Positions 6,660-13,500 of a DNA stretch of 22,860 nt are shown here, in pieces. The DNA is taken from positions 1 through 22,860 of IMG/VR virus record IMGVR_UViG_3300025435_000639. The stretch is one strand, 5' to 3'. Below the pieces are notes generated by a model that saw only the letters and a list, made by a program, of their open reading frames with translations, was not told the origin of the DNA and ran no database searches. Made by a program: the position numbers and the translations under genes. The stretch comes from a virus. Positions within the stretch are counted from its first letter, which is position 1, and each line of letters opens with the position of its first letter.

Positions 6660-6713
6660 ATCGCGATACTGGACATATCCACCGGCTCTAACGATCAGGA
6701 AGGATCATCAGCA

Positions 6714-7361
6714 ATGATATTTATAGACAACAAATATACCCGTTGGTATTACAACATTATCAATCGAGCACAACTAAGAGTGCTTACTTGTTATACTGAA
6801 GAACATCACATTATACCAAAGAGTTTAACCGGCTCAAACAATCCGACGAACTTAGTATTACTTACTGCTCGTGAACATCTTATTTGCCATATGCTACTTA
6901 CTAAAATGGTAACTGGTAAACATTACAAAAAGATGATACATGCCTGGTGGGCTATGGCAACACTTAAGAGTGATTGTCAAGATCGACACAAACTCACTTC
7001 TCGACAATATGAATCTATACGAAAGCTATATTCTAACTATATGTCTGAGCACAATCCAATGAAGGATCCACTCTCTCAACAAAAAAGAGTCGATACTTGG
7101 AGAGCAAATAGAGCCGCACGAGATTACATTCCGCCGCGAGTCCTTAAGGACAAATTCATTACGCCAAGCGGCATATTCAAAACCAAAAAAGAAATACAAA
7201 AAGTTGTAGGTATTCCAGAATGGACACTAAACACTATCTACAACGATTTAGATGCTTACCCTGTTACAAACGGCAGGGCAAGCAAAAAAATCAATCACTT
7301 AAATATCGATCCAACAAAAACTTGGAGAGACAATGGGTTCGGATTACTTGCCGTTTCTTGA
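6714..7361 (+). CDS. HNH homing endonuclease (only plus-strand gene)
   Basis: This 215-residue protein begins at ATG 6714, preceded by GGAAGGA; an in-frame GTG at 6654 adds 20 residues unlike the family. The first 60 residues hold NKYTRWYYNIINRA and the HNH core: H31-H32, N46 and H55 or H59 within EHHIIPKSLTGSNNPTNLV and TAREHLICHML. This is the standard start of free-standing HNH endonucleases in T4-like phages, which cut a specific site in a related phage and spread by repair. The C-terminal part (about 140-200) has a helix-turn-helix-like stretch (TKKEIQKVVGIPEWTLNTIY) suited to site recognition. It runs against all neighbours and overlaps the folE 3' end by 18 bp tail to tail. Confidence 0.9.
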   Translation: MIFIDNKYTRWYYNIINRAQLRVLTCYTEEHHIIPKSLTGSNNPTNLVLLTAREHLICHMLLTKMVTGKHYKKMIHAWWAMATLKSDCQDRHKLTSRQYESIRKLYSNYMSEHNPMKDPLSQQKRVDTWRANRAARDYIPPRVLKDKFITPSGIFKTKKEIQKVVGIPEWTLNTIYNDLDAYPVTNGRASKKINHLNIDPTKTWRDNGFGLLAVS

Positions 7362-8141
7362 TTGTAGTTTAATATTATCGTAAAACTCTTTCTTAGTACC
7401 CATATCGCTATTAAAAGCCCCAAGTAGTACCGCTGTTTGTGTTAACGAACTATGAGCCATAATGCCCCTGTTAATGCAACAGCCATGCTCACATTCGATA
7501 TAAACACCTACATCCTTACTACCCGTTGCTTTCATTATTTCTCTTGCGATGTCGTTACACAATTCTTCCTGAAGAGTTCCACGACGGGCACACCATTGTG
7601 CAATCCTTGTATATTTTGACAAGCCGATAAGTTTTTGTGCGGCAATGATACCAATGTAGGCAACACCTGTGACAGGCTGATGATGATGACTACACATACT
7701 ACGCAACTCACTGCGTACAACCAACATACCTTCATATCTGTCCTTGCTATCATTAGGAAACGCTGTACAATCTGGCGCTTTGTCGTATCTGCCAGACATA
7801 ATTTCATTAAAGTACATTTTAGCTAATCGTTTAGCTGTGCCTTTACTATTGGGATCATTTTCGCGATCAATAAGCAATGCGTCTAGCACACCTTCAAATG
7901 CTATAGTGGCATTAGCAATTAATTCATCTCTGTGCCCGACTACATACTCACTAATGTTATCCCCAGCCCAGAAGCGTTTCTTATCGCGCTTCATATTAAA
8001 GCGAATAGCATCTGCTAAATTTGCTTCCTTATAATCTTTATCGCTCATGTTAATAGCCGCATCTTCGTACCCTGGATGATATGGAGCCTCATTAACTAGT
8101 TGTTCTGCTTTTTCTCTATCTTCTGTTGTAAATGATGTCAT
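7344..8141 (-). CDS. folE: GTP cyclohydrolase I
   Basis: FolE opens the GTP ring to give dihydroneopterin triphosphate, the entry step to both folate and 7-deazaguanine bases. The 265-residue protein carries the zinc/catalytic set: C150, H152 and H153 in CSHHHQPVTG, and H219 with C221 in ECEHGCCINRG. The LSKYTRIAQWCARR segment (174-187) is the conserved subunit-contact helix. Together with queD and dpdA in the same window, deazaguanine synthesis is the more likely role than folate. It begins in an ATGA overlap after an unknown gene. The last residues KKEFYDNIKLQ are duplicated at 6418-6450 on the far side of an HNH cassette, so this 3' end may have been replaced by homing. Confidence 0.93.
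   Translation of the reverse strand: MTSFTTEDREKAEQLVNEAPYHPGYEDAAINMSDKDYKEANLADAIRFNMKRDKKRFWAGDNISEYVVGHRDELIANATIAFEGVLDALLIDRENDPNSKGTAKRLAKMYFNEIMSGRYDKAPDCTAFPNDSKDRYEGMLVVRSELRSMCSHHHQPVTGVAYIGIIAAQKLIGLSKYTRIAQWCARRGTLQEELCNDIAREIMKATGSKDVGVYIECEHGCCINRGIMAHSSLTQTAVLLGAFNSDMGTKKEFYDNIKLQSRNGK
7362..7394. repeat. 33-bp imperfect direct repeat, copy 2 (intact folE 3' end)
   Basis: Same orientation as 6418-6450, with differences at one codon (three bases) and one silent third-site-like change. It starts immediately after the HNH stop codon. Confidence 0.8.
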
Positions 8142-8536
8142 TCGTTTTCCTCTGATAATCTGTCAATAATTTCTTGTTGTTCTTGTTCTTTCATTTGATT
8201 TATGTCTAACTTTTCAAATCTATAGCCATATCTCATCGATGGCATAAGCGCAATTTTTTCAAACATATCCATTTGGTCAGTTGTAACGCCATAGATATAT
8301 CCTCTTAGTTCTTCACCTTCTGTTTCTGTGTTAGCAAGTTTAGAACCTCTTTTAGAAGCGCCATGTAGTGTAGAACGCCAAGCATAGTATTCTTCATCGA
8401 TTGAATCAACAAACCCTTTTAATTTAGGATCATCCTTTTTAGCAACCCATACAATGTATAAGTTGTCAGATTCATATAACAAAGTATGCTCAGTTTCGTT
8501 AGAAGTTATACGCTCAAATTGTTCTGTTAGTATCAT
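8138..8536 (-). CDS. Unknown protein, 132 aa, upstream of folE
   Basis: The frame starts at ATG 8536 right behind a strong promoter and ends in an ATGA overlap with folE, so it is the first gene of the folE transcript. The protein is acidic, soluble and without membrane segments. The C-terminal 25 residues (MKEQEQQEIIDRLSEENE included) form a highly charged helix. The middle GYIYGVTTDQMDMFEKIA is not a motif I can name. I do not recognise the family. The tight coupling suggests it works with FolE or is simply co-regulated. Confidence 0.75.
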   Translation of the reverse strand: MILTEQFERITSNETEHTLLYESDNLYIVWVAKKDDPKLKGFVDSIDEEYYAWRSTLHGASKRGSKLANTETEGEELRGYIYGVTTDQMDMFEKIALMPSMRYGYRFEKLDINQMKEQEQQEIIDRLSEENE

Positions 8537-8546
8537 ATATGCTTTT

Positions 8547-8575
8547 ATTATAAAGGTTATTTAGGTTTAAGTCAA
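8547..8575 (-). promoter_or_regulatory. Near-consensus sigma70-like promoter of the folE transcript
   Basis: The minus strand has TTGACT (-35, 8575-8570), exactly 17 nt, and a perfect TATAAT (-10, 8552-8547). The spacer holds ACCTAAATAACC. Transcription would start around 8540, so the leader is only a few nt long. The promoter fills the 42-nt gap to the previous gene almost completely. Confidence 0.8.
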
Positions 8576-8578
8576 TTA

Positions 8579-9634
8579 CTATGTAATATTTTTTAACAGA
8601 TTTGTAGCCGAAAAGAAGTTTTCAGAAAGATCCTTGGCTTGTTTTTCGATATATGGAATTCGAACATCATATGATTCCATATCTTCCATAATCACTCCGC
8701 ACAAGTCTGGCCGATAAACATTATACGCTTCATAACTTTCAGTCCATATACTAGGATATTTGAAATGATTATAATACATTTCAGTATAACTTAGACGATC
8801 CGGAACTAAAGGAATGGCTCCTAGTAATGCGCCTTCATAACAGCTAATGCCAAGTGTTTCTTGTAAGTTAGCCGAGAATACAATCTTAGCTTCGCCTAAC
8901 AATGTATGATATTCGTGCTTAGTAAGTTCTTGTTCTTGACAAACAACAAATTCATACTGTGGCAAATGATATGCTAAGTCTTTAAAAATATCAACTTGTT
9001 TTTCTGGAGCAATTCTATGTGGGAATAAAATTAAGTCACGCTTTTTTAAATTCTTATACGGTGCTAGTTCAGACTCCATATATTCCATTGGCCACCCTGT
9101 TTGTGTTACATAAGGATTGGTGCCATCGTCATATATGTCAAACAAATTGCGGGCAAACATATCAATATGAAACTTGGTAGCAAAGTAGTTGTGATCATAC
9201 GAAAAGAAATAACTCTTTTCAGCGTGTCTGACCCAAGGCTTATCTCCGACTAAGCGTCCAAGAAAGTCTTGTGGGTCATAACTACCAGCATGCCATAAGC
9301 CATGTGTGACTACTGGAATATTCAGTAGCTCGCTCATGTACTTTAAGTTTATGATACCAGGATGCCAAGCATCGGTAAACAAGAAGTGATCGCCAGGCTG
9401 TACTGATCCGGAGCAAAATAGCCGCCCCATTTGTTCAACTTGACTAGACTTGTATATATTGGTGCCACCAAAATTAAGAAAAGCACCAGGAGTAGTGGCT
9501 GTAGGAATATCCTCAGGCCCAGATAGAATTTGAACATTGTGTCCTGCCTTGCGTAAAAGTGTTGGTAAGTGAGTTTTCCACTCGCAAGTATAACGAGTGG
9601 AAACACTTTCGAGATCGACTAAAAAAACGGTCAA
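8579..9634 (-). CDS. GT-B fold glycosyltransferase (GT4/DUF2827-like)
   Basis: This 351-residue protein has a GT-B layout. The C-terminal half has LILFPHRIAPEKQVDIFKDL (about 201-220), the donor-site start of GT4-like enzymes, and the EX7E motif E259-E267 (ETLGISCYE) followed by GALLGAIPLVPD. The N-terminal half has GHNVQILSG and DAWHPG. It should transfer a sugar from a nucleotide donor. It is the last gene of the clamp-dpdA run, so its acceptor could be the modified DNA, as T4 glucosyltransferases act on hydroxymethylcytosine, but a protein or glycan acceptor is equally possible. Start is TTG 9634 in a TTGA overlap with the upstream gene; the next methionine is too far inside. Confidence 0.75.
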   Translation of the reverse strand: MTVFLVDLESVSTRYTCEWKTHLPTLLRKAGHNVQILSGPEDIPTATTPGAFLNFGGTNIYKSSQVEQMGRLFCSGSVQPGDHFLFTDAWHPGIINLKYMSELLNIPVVTHGLWHAGSYDPQDFLGRLVGDKPWVRHAEKSYFFSYDHNYFATKFHIDMFARNLFDIYDDGTNPYVTQTGWPMEYMESELAPYKNLKKRDLILFPHRIAPEKQVDIFKDLAYHLPQYEFVVCQEQELTKHEYHTLLGEAKIVFSANLQETLGISCYEGALLGAIPLVPDRLSYTEMYYNHFKYPSIWTESYEAYNVYRPDLCGVIMEDMESYDVRIPYIEKQAKDLSENFFSATNLLKNIT

Positions 9635-9852
9635 ATTGGTCTACCTAAACGACGTGCATCTTCAACCCACATATTCTTAGCATTTTTGCCTTGAATAAAT
9701 TTGTTGTACTGTTGCCAAGCATAGCTCTTAAAGTTATACAAGTCTCCTTCGTTGAAACGATATCCGTAATCAACGCAGAAGTCTAGAAACTTACCAAGGT
9801 CATCTTGGACTGATAGTGCGCGAGCACTGGGTTTATATTGTTGCTTACCCAT
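9631..9852 (-). CDS. Small conserved-looking phage protein, 73 aa
   Basis: ATG 9852 is preceded by AAAGGAAAC. The protein is basic at both ends with an aromatic middle (FLDFCVDYGYRFNEGDLYNF, then YAWQQYNKF). I have seen similar short proteins annotated without function in marine T4-like phages, but cannot confirm it here. No domain, membrane segment or catalytic motif is visible. It sits between the T-fold-like 151-aa gene and the glycosyltransferase in the long operon. Confidence 0.7.
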   Translation of the reverse strand: MGKQQYKPSARALSVQDDLGKFLDFCVDYGYRFNEGDLYNFKSYAWQQYNKFIQGKNAKNMWVEDARRLGRPI

Positions 9853-9862
9853 TGTGTTTCCT

Positions 9863-10318
9863 TTAATATTTAATACTTAGGTTAGGGCGAGAAAGTTCAT
9901 ACTTAATGAGACAGCCGTTCTCACCATCTTCAGCTACTTCAATCCAAACAGCCCGTTCTGGATAACGAGCGGCTATTTGATCATACAAGTCATCTGCTAT
10001 CATTTCACATGACTTAAAATCTAATTCTAAAATATCTTTACTGTAAAGTCCTTCTAACCAGCGTTTAAATTGTATGAACTCCAAATCTCTATTCGAATGC
10101 CAAACATCAATCCATACACGAAAGTGAAAGATATGTCTGTGTGGACTAGCTAAAAAGCTAACATCATATTCGCCGGCTGTACACAAGTTAGGATCTGTGG
10201 CCGCTGCTGGATAACGATGGATACCTTCTCTACGGAAAGTACACCAAATTTTACGCTCGGCATTTTCTTTAATACGATTAGCTTGTTCTAATAATGCTTG
10301 TTGTCGTTGTTGATCCAT
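9863..10318 (-). CDS. Unknown 151-aa protein, possible T-fold (QueD/QueF-like) relative
   Basis: Residues 27-70 contain TFRREGIHRYPAA and FLASPHRHIFHFRVWIDVWH, and residues 100-140 contain ELDFKSCEMIADDLYDQI and AVWIEVAEDGENGCLIKYE. The order (beta strand with HxH-like histidines, helix, a conserved acidic helix start, then a final strand with an acidic ligand) resembles T-fold enzymes such as QueD, FolE or QueF. The QueF catalytic Cys/Asp pattern is absent. If the fold guess is right it could bind a pterin or deazapurine intermediate, but this is a pattern judgement only. It abuts neighbours on both sides in the dpdA operon. Confidence 0.6.
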   Translation of the reverse strand: MDQQRQQALLEQANRIKENAERKIWCTFRREGIHRYPAAATDPNLCTAGEYDVSFLASPHRHIFHFRVWIDVWHSNRDLEFIQFKRWLEGLYSKDILELDFKSCEMIADDLYDQIAARYPERAVWIEVAEDGENGCLIKYELSRPNLSIKY

Positions 10319-10319
10319 T

Positions 10320-10616
10320 TTAATGTTTCCAAAGTTCCATTGCTACAATTTTTCCGATTGTTTCTGCTACATCTGTCCCATCCGGAATAATATGGGTTGA
10401 ATAATTGTTACGACTGTTTTTATCATCGTACTTGCGGAGTTGTACAATAGTGCCACCTTGTGCTGGCATTACATTAAATGATAGTCCGTTAACATCAATC
10501 GATGGGCCGTTACCGTCTAAACAAACTTCAGTAGGATAGCAGTCATCTCTTTCAACAGTCATATAACCAGCACCTAGCCAGTTTAATATAGCAAGTCGCC
10601 ATTTTCTTGGTAACAT
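10320..10616 (-). CDS. Unknown 98-aa protein
   Basis: The start chosen is ATG 10616, one base after the stop of the upstream gene and 7 nt downstream of AAGGA. A longer frame from 10652 would overlap the upstream gene and lacks a ribosome-binding site. The protein starts with a basic helix (LPRKWRLAILNWLGAGY) and continues with beta-type sequence (SIDVNGLSFNVMPAQGGTIVQLRKY). No family is recognised. Placement in the clamp-dpdA run is the only hint about function. Confidence 0.65.
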   Translation of the reverse strand: MLPRKWRLAILNWLGAGYMTVERDDCYPTEVCLDGNGPSIDVNGLSFNVMPAQGGTIVQLRKYDDKNSRNNYSTHIIPDGTDVAETIGKIVAMELWKH

Positions 10617-10617
10617 A

Positions 10618-11196
10618 TTATTCCTTATTTCCGTAATCAAAAATTGATCCAAATGTAGATGAAGCCATTGCTTCTACTTTTTTCATTGCGCCACTAGCTG
10701 TTCTAAATACCCACGAATCTTTCGTGCCACGCTTGCGTTCAAAGTAACCCCATTTTGTGCCAGGTGCGGTGCCGCCCGGCGTAATATTACCATTGATAAT
10801 ATTTTGTCTAGCAGTTTCATATGCTTCTTCGTATAATTCAGATACATGAGCTTGTGAAAGATCATATACTTCATTTTCAACAATAACACCATCCTTAGTC
10901 TTAACTCTTAATTGATGTTGTAATTTTTCAAACACTATCGAATCTTTAAATGCTGTATTGCTGATATCACATTCACGCATAGTAGCAACTGAAAGTGGAC
11001 TAACAGCTTCGGTAGCACGAGTTTTTACTTCTAAATCATACTCGGGTCCGCCGTCAGCACCTTTGCCATTACTAATAGGAAATCCACTAGTCTTCATTTT
11101 TTCTTCAAATGCTCTACCAGCTCTTCCGCCCATGTGTGTAGGTAATTGTTCACCACGCCAATCAACTTTAATTTTTTTAACTTTGATTTTGCTCAT
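10618..11196 (-). CDS. Possible PD-(D/E)XK-type nuclease, 192 aa
   Basis: Residues 44-60 read GKGADGGPEYDLEVKTR. An acidic residue after a glycine-rich turn followed by D-L-E-V-K is the pattern of the PD-(D/E)XK nuclease core, with D48 or D54, E56 and K58 as candidate active-site residues; E31/E32 in GRAFEEKM could be the helical acidic residue. Similar arrangements occur in MvaI/BcnI- and MutH-type enzymes. The protein is basic at the N-terminus, as expected for DNA binding. It overlaps the 172-aa gene by ATGA. If it is a nuclease, an enzyme that spares modified DNA and cuts unmodified DNA would make sense beside dpdA. Assignment is tentative. Confidence 0.6.
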   Translation of the reverse strand: MSKIKVKKIKVDWRGEQLPTHMGGRAGRAFEEKMKTSGFPISNGKGADGGPEYDLEVKTRATEAVSPLSVATMRECDISNTAFKDSIVFEKLQHQLRVKTKDGVIVENEVYDLSQAHVSELYEEAYETARQNIINGNITPGGTAPGTKWGYFERKRGTKDSWVFRTASGAMKKVEAMASSTFGSIFDYGNKE

Positions 11197-11711
11197 TTTA
11201 TCGCTTCATCTTGAGTATACTGATCCCAGTATGTATATTTGTCTTTGGCCATTAAATCATGTAGCTGGTGTGTCCATACTCCAGGATTACTATGACCCCA
11301 TGTTGTGTCATCTAATTTAAGTGTAGCATTGTAATTAAATTGTTTAATGTAAGGTAATTTACAACTAATCATGGGTATAAATCTATCATACTCACAATAG
11401 CCAGATTCAATTACACCTTCTGCGTGTTTAATATCAAAATCTAATGTAACCCAATACCCAGTTTCCAGCAATGGCATAATAACTTCATCCCACGGCCTAT
11501 ATTCTGCTTGTGATATTTCTTTAGGATTGAAACTTTGACTTGTGCCGAAATAGATATGTTTACAATCGGTTTCGATTGCTTTTTCGAGAATTTCTCTTAC
11601 TGGCGGGGTACCGACTACAAATAATGTTTTCATACCATACGCAATAGTATGCTCGACTTCGTAGCCTGTAAAGTAAACTACATCTTGTCTTTGTTCAGTG
11701 TTTAATCCCAC
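11193..11711 (-). CDS. Unknown 172-aa protein
   Basis: Translation likely begins at GTG 11711, inside the end of the oxidoreductase gene (10-bp overlap). The sequence alternates strands and helices: VVYFTGYEVEHT, KTLFVVGTPPVREILEKA, then HIYFGTSQSF and YWVTLDFDIKHAEGV, which looks like a Rossmann-type alpha/beta protein. Conserved-looking tryptophan and histidine-rich segments (DTTWGHSNPGVWTHQLHDL) occur near the C-terminus. I recognise no family. It sits between MDR oxidoreductase and the nuclease candidate in the long operon. Confidence 0.65.
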   Translation of the reverse strand: MGLNTEQRQDVVYFTGYEVEHTIAYGMKTLFVVGTPPVREILEKAIETDCKHIYFGTSQSFNPKEISQAEYRPWDEVIMPLLETGYWVTLDFDIKHAEGVIESGYCEYDRFIPMISCKLPYIKQFNYNATLKLDDTTWGHSNPGVWTHQLHDLMAKDKYTYWDQYTQDEAIK

Positions 11712-12592
11712 TTGATATAACCTCTACTGTAGCCGCTTGGACGGTCCTTACCATCCGCAAACGCCTGATCCCACTCTATGTTACGATTATAACACTTAGT
11801 CCAGAACTTGTCAACATCAAGTTGTCCAGATTGAATCCAATATACTGCTTTCTTCATATGCCAAATAAATTCTGGATTACGAGGACTAGGGAATACCATT
11901 GTACAGGCTTTCCATAATAAATTGGCAAAGTCTGTCGTTACTTTCTTTTGTGCTCCAAAAATAATTAAGGCTTGGTTAGCTAAAAAGTCTTCATCAAATA
12001 CAGCAGAGCCAGAACTTAAATCGATAACAATTTCGTATTTCTTTTCTGGGATAGTAGGAACCATAATATCGCCCCATAAGTCTTTATTACTACGACCTAC
12101 TACAGTAATATCATTTTGTACCTTATCAATCTTAAGTGTGTTATACGCTACCCACGCTAAGAATCCACTACCAAGAATTAGTATGTTACCTTTGCGCTTG
12201 TCAATTTCGTGTTGAGCTTGACGAATCAAATTGATACCACAAGCTACAGGTTCTATAATATATTTAGGATCAGCTTGGGGAATAACTACAAATTCATCTT
12301 TACGAACATTGTAGTAATCAGCATAAGCAGGTTCGCCGCGAGTAGCCACATAGTCGCCTACTTGAACATCGGAAACATTGCTACCTACTTGGGTAACTCG
12401 ACCAACACCTTCGTGCCCGCTCATTTCAATAGGCAAAGGTCCAAACCCACCTGTCATCATGTCAATGTCCGAACGACAAACACCAGTCATTACAGCCTTG
12501 ACTTCGATTTCGTTTTCGGTGTTATTTGGTTTGTCCCACTCTAGCTCACTGAACGAACCTTTACCGTCAGTGGCTAATAATCTTACTTTCAT
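11702..12592 (-). CDS. Zinc-type alcohol dehydrogenase (MDR superfamily)
   Basis: The start is ATG 12592, which forms an ATGA overlap with the upstream oxidoreductase stop; a longer frame would lie inside that gene. The 296-residue protein has the catalytic-domain zinc ligands C39 (GVCRSD) and H60-E61 (SGHEGVGRVTQVG), then VGDYVATRGEPAYADYYNV, and a Rossmann loop ILILGSGFLAW. The structural-zinc lobe with four cysteines is missing. The family oxidises or reduces alcohols and sugars with NAD(P). It is coupled to a Gfo/Idh/MocA-type enzyme, and the pair probably acts on one sugar or cyclitol substrate. Nothing links it biochemically to dpdA beyond the shared transcript. Confidence 0.82.
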   Translation of the reverse strand: MKVRLLATDGKGSFSELEWDKPNNTENEIEVKAVMTGVCRSDIDMMTGGFGPLPIEMSGHEGVGRVTQVGSNVSDVQVGDYVATRGEPAYADYYNVRKDEFVVIPQADPKYIIEPVACGINLIRQAQHEIDKRKGNILILGSGFLAWVAYNTLKIDKVQNDITVVGRSNKDLWGDIMVPTIPEKKYEIVIDLSSGSAVFDEDFLANQALIIFGAQKKVTTDFANLLWKACTMVFPSPRNPEFIWHMKKAVYWIQSGQLDVDKFWTKCYNRNIEWDQAFADGKDRPSGYSRGYIKWD

Positions 12593-13500
12593 GCTAACTC
12601 GTAAATGTCGATGTTTTCGATAGTTTTGTGAATCCATACATCTAATTCTAGTTGTAGATCCCAAAACGCCGGTGTGTCTTTCATTTCTATAGCAGTACTA
12701 ATCATACGCTTATATGCATCTTCTGGACATAATCCAAGTTCGAAGTAGTAATGGCTACCATCTTCAAATGTCATTAAAATACTACGGTCATCACCAGTTA
12801 ATGTGCGCCAGTTAGATTCAATAATCCAATGGCAGCCATGTGTATCCACATAACTTAATTCCACTTGATCTTCTACATCATAGATACCGTTAACATCTAC
12901 ACGGCCATAATCTGTTTGTGTAAGTTCAGGTAATGTCCAAAAGCGTTCAGCCGATTCTGTAAGCATATTTGCTTGGTCGTAACTAAATCCAGATAATGAT
13001 TGGAATAAACTTAACAAATGCGGAAGTAAATCTCTACTGACTCCACCGTATGCTAAACTCTTAGTAGTAAACCATGTACCCGGATTAGGAACACGGTCAT
13101 TGTTGTTCCAAGTTAAGTTAATGATTTTTGCTTTGTGTGCTAGTTGTGTTAGTGTAGCAATATTTTCACGATACTGATTATTCTTAACCATCATGAAGCG
13201 TGTATCAGGATAATCGTCTACAAGATTATACCACGCTACTGCTGACTCTAGTCCTGGCTTCTCGATAAACACAATACGAGTATGATTTGCTATAGCACGA
13301 GCAATATCTTCGTGTGTAAAATTAGGAGTACAAATATGAGCAGTATCAAAACAAGCATGATCCTTGAATACTTCTTCCAATTCATAATAATCGGCGTCTT
13401 TACTTAAATCAGGATCGACTGTAACAATCTCATGACCAAGTTCAGTTAATACTTGTTTGTATAACTGCCCAATGCCCATTCCTACAATAAGACTTTTCAT
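12589..13500 (-). CDS. Gfo/Idh/MocA-family oxidoreductase
   Basis: This 303-residue protein begins with a NAD-binding fold (SLIVGMGIGQLYKQVL, glycine-rich loop at 7-12) and has the family signature EKP at residues 80-82, preceded by HICTPNFTHEDIARAI. The C-terminal half is a beta-rich substrate domain (NGIYDVEDQVELSYVD). Enzymes of this family oxidise or reduce sugars, inositols and bile pigments with NAD(P). The usual catalytic lysine in the EKP motif is K81. It overlaps dpdA upstream and the MDR gene downstream by ATGA junctions, so the three are strongly coupled. Confidence 0.85.
   Translation of the reverse strand: MKSLIVGMGIGQLYKQVLTELGHEIVTVDPDLSKDADYYELEEVFKDHACFDTAHICTPNFTHEDIARAIANHTRIVFIEKPGLESAVAWYNLVDDYPDTRFMMVKNNQYRENIATLTQLAHKAKIINLTWNNNDRVPNPGTWFTTKSLAYGGVSRDLLPHLLSLFQSLSGFSYDQANMLTESAERFWTLPELTQTDYGRVDVNGIYDVEDQVELSYVDTHGCHWIIESNWRTLTGDDRSILMTFEDGSHYYFELGLCPEDAYKRMISTAIEMKDTPAFWDLQLELDVWIHKTIENIDIYELA

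Noticed and set aside
6654-6713. GTG start of the plus-strand HNH gene at 6654
   Set aside because: The added 20 residues do not resemble HNH N-termini, while ATG 6714 has a GGAAGGA site and matches the family start.
10695-10710. Plus-strand CTAAATA within the nuclease candidate gene
   Set aside because: It lies inside a coding region, with no gene on that strand downstream.
12245-12275. CCTAAATA within the MDR oxidoreductase gene
   Set aside because: It is explained by coding sequence (DPKYIIE) and lacks a -35 box at the right distance.
12593-12664. Longer start of the MDR oxidoreductase at 12664
   Set aside because: It would lie within the upstream gene, and the extra residues are a frame shadow. 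The ATGA junction at 12589-12592 fits the pattern of neighbours.
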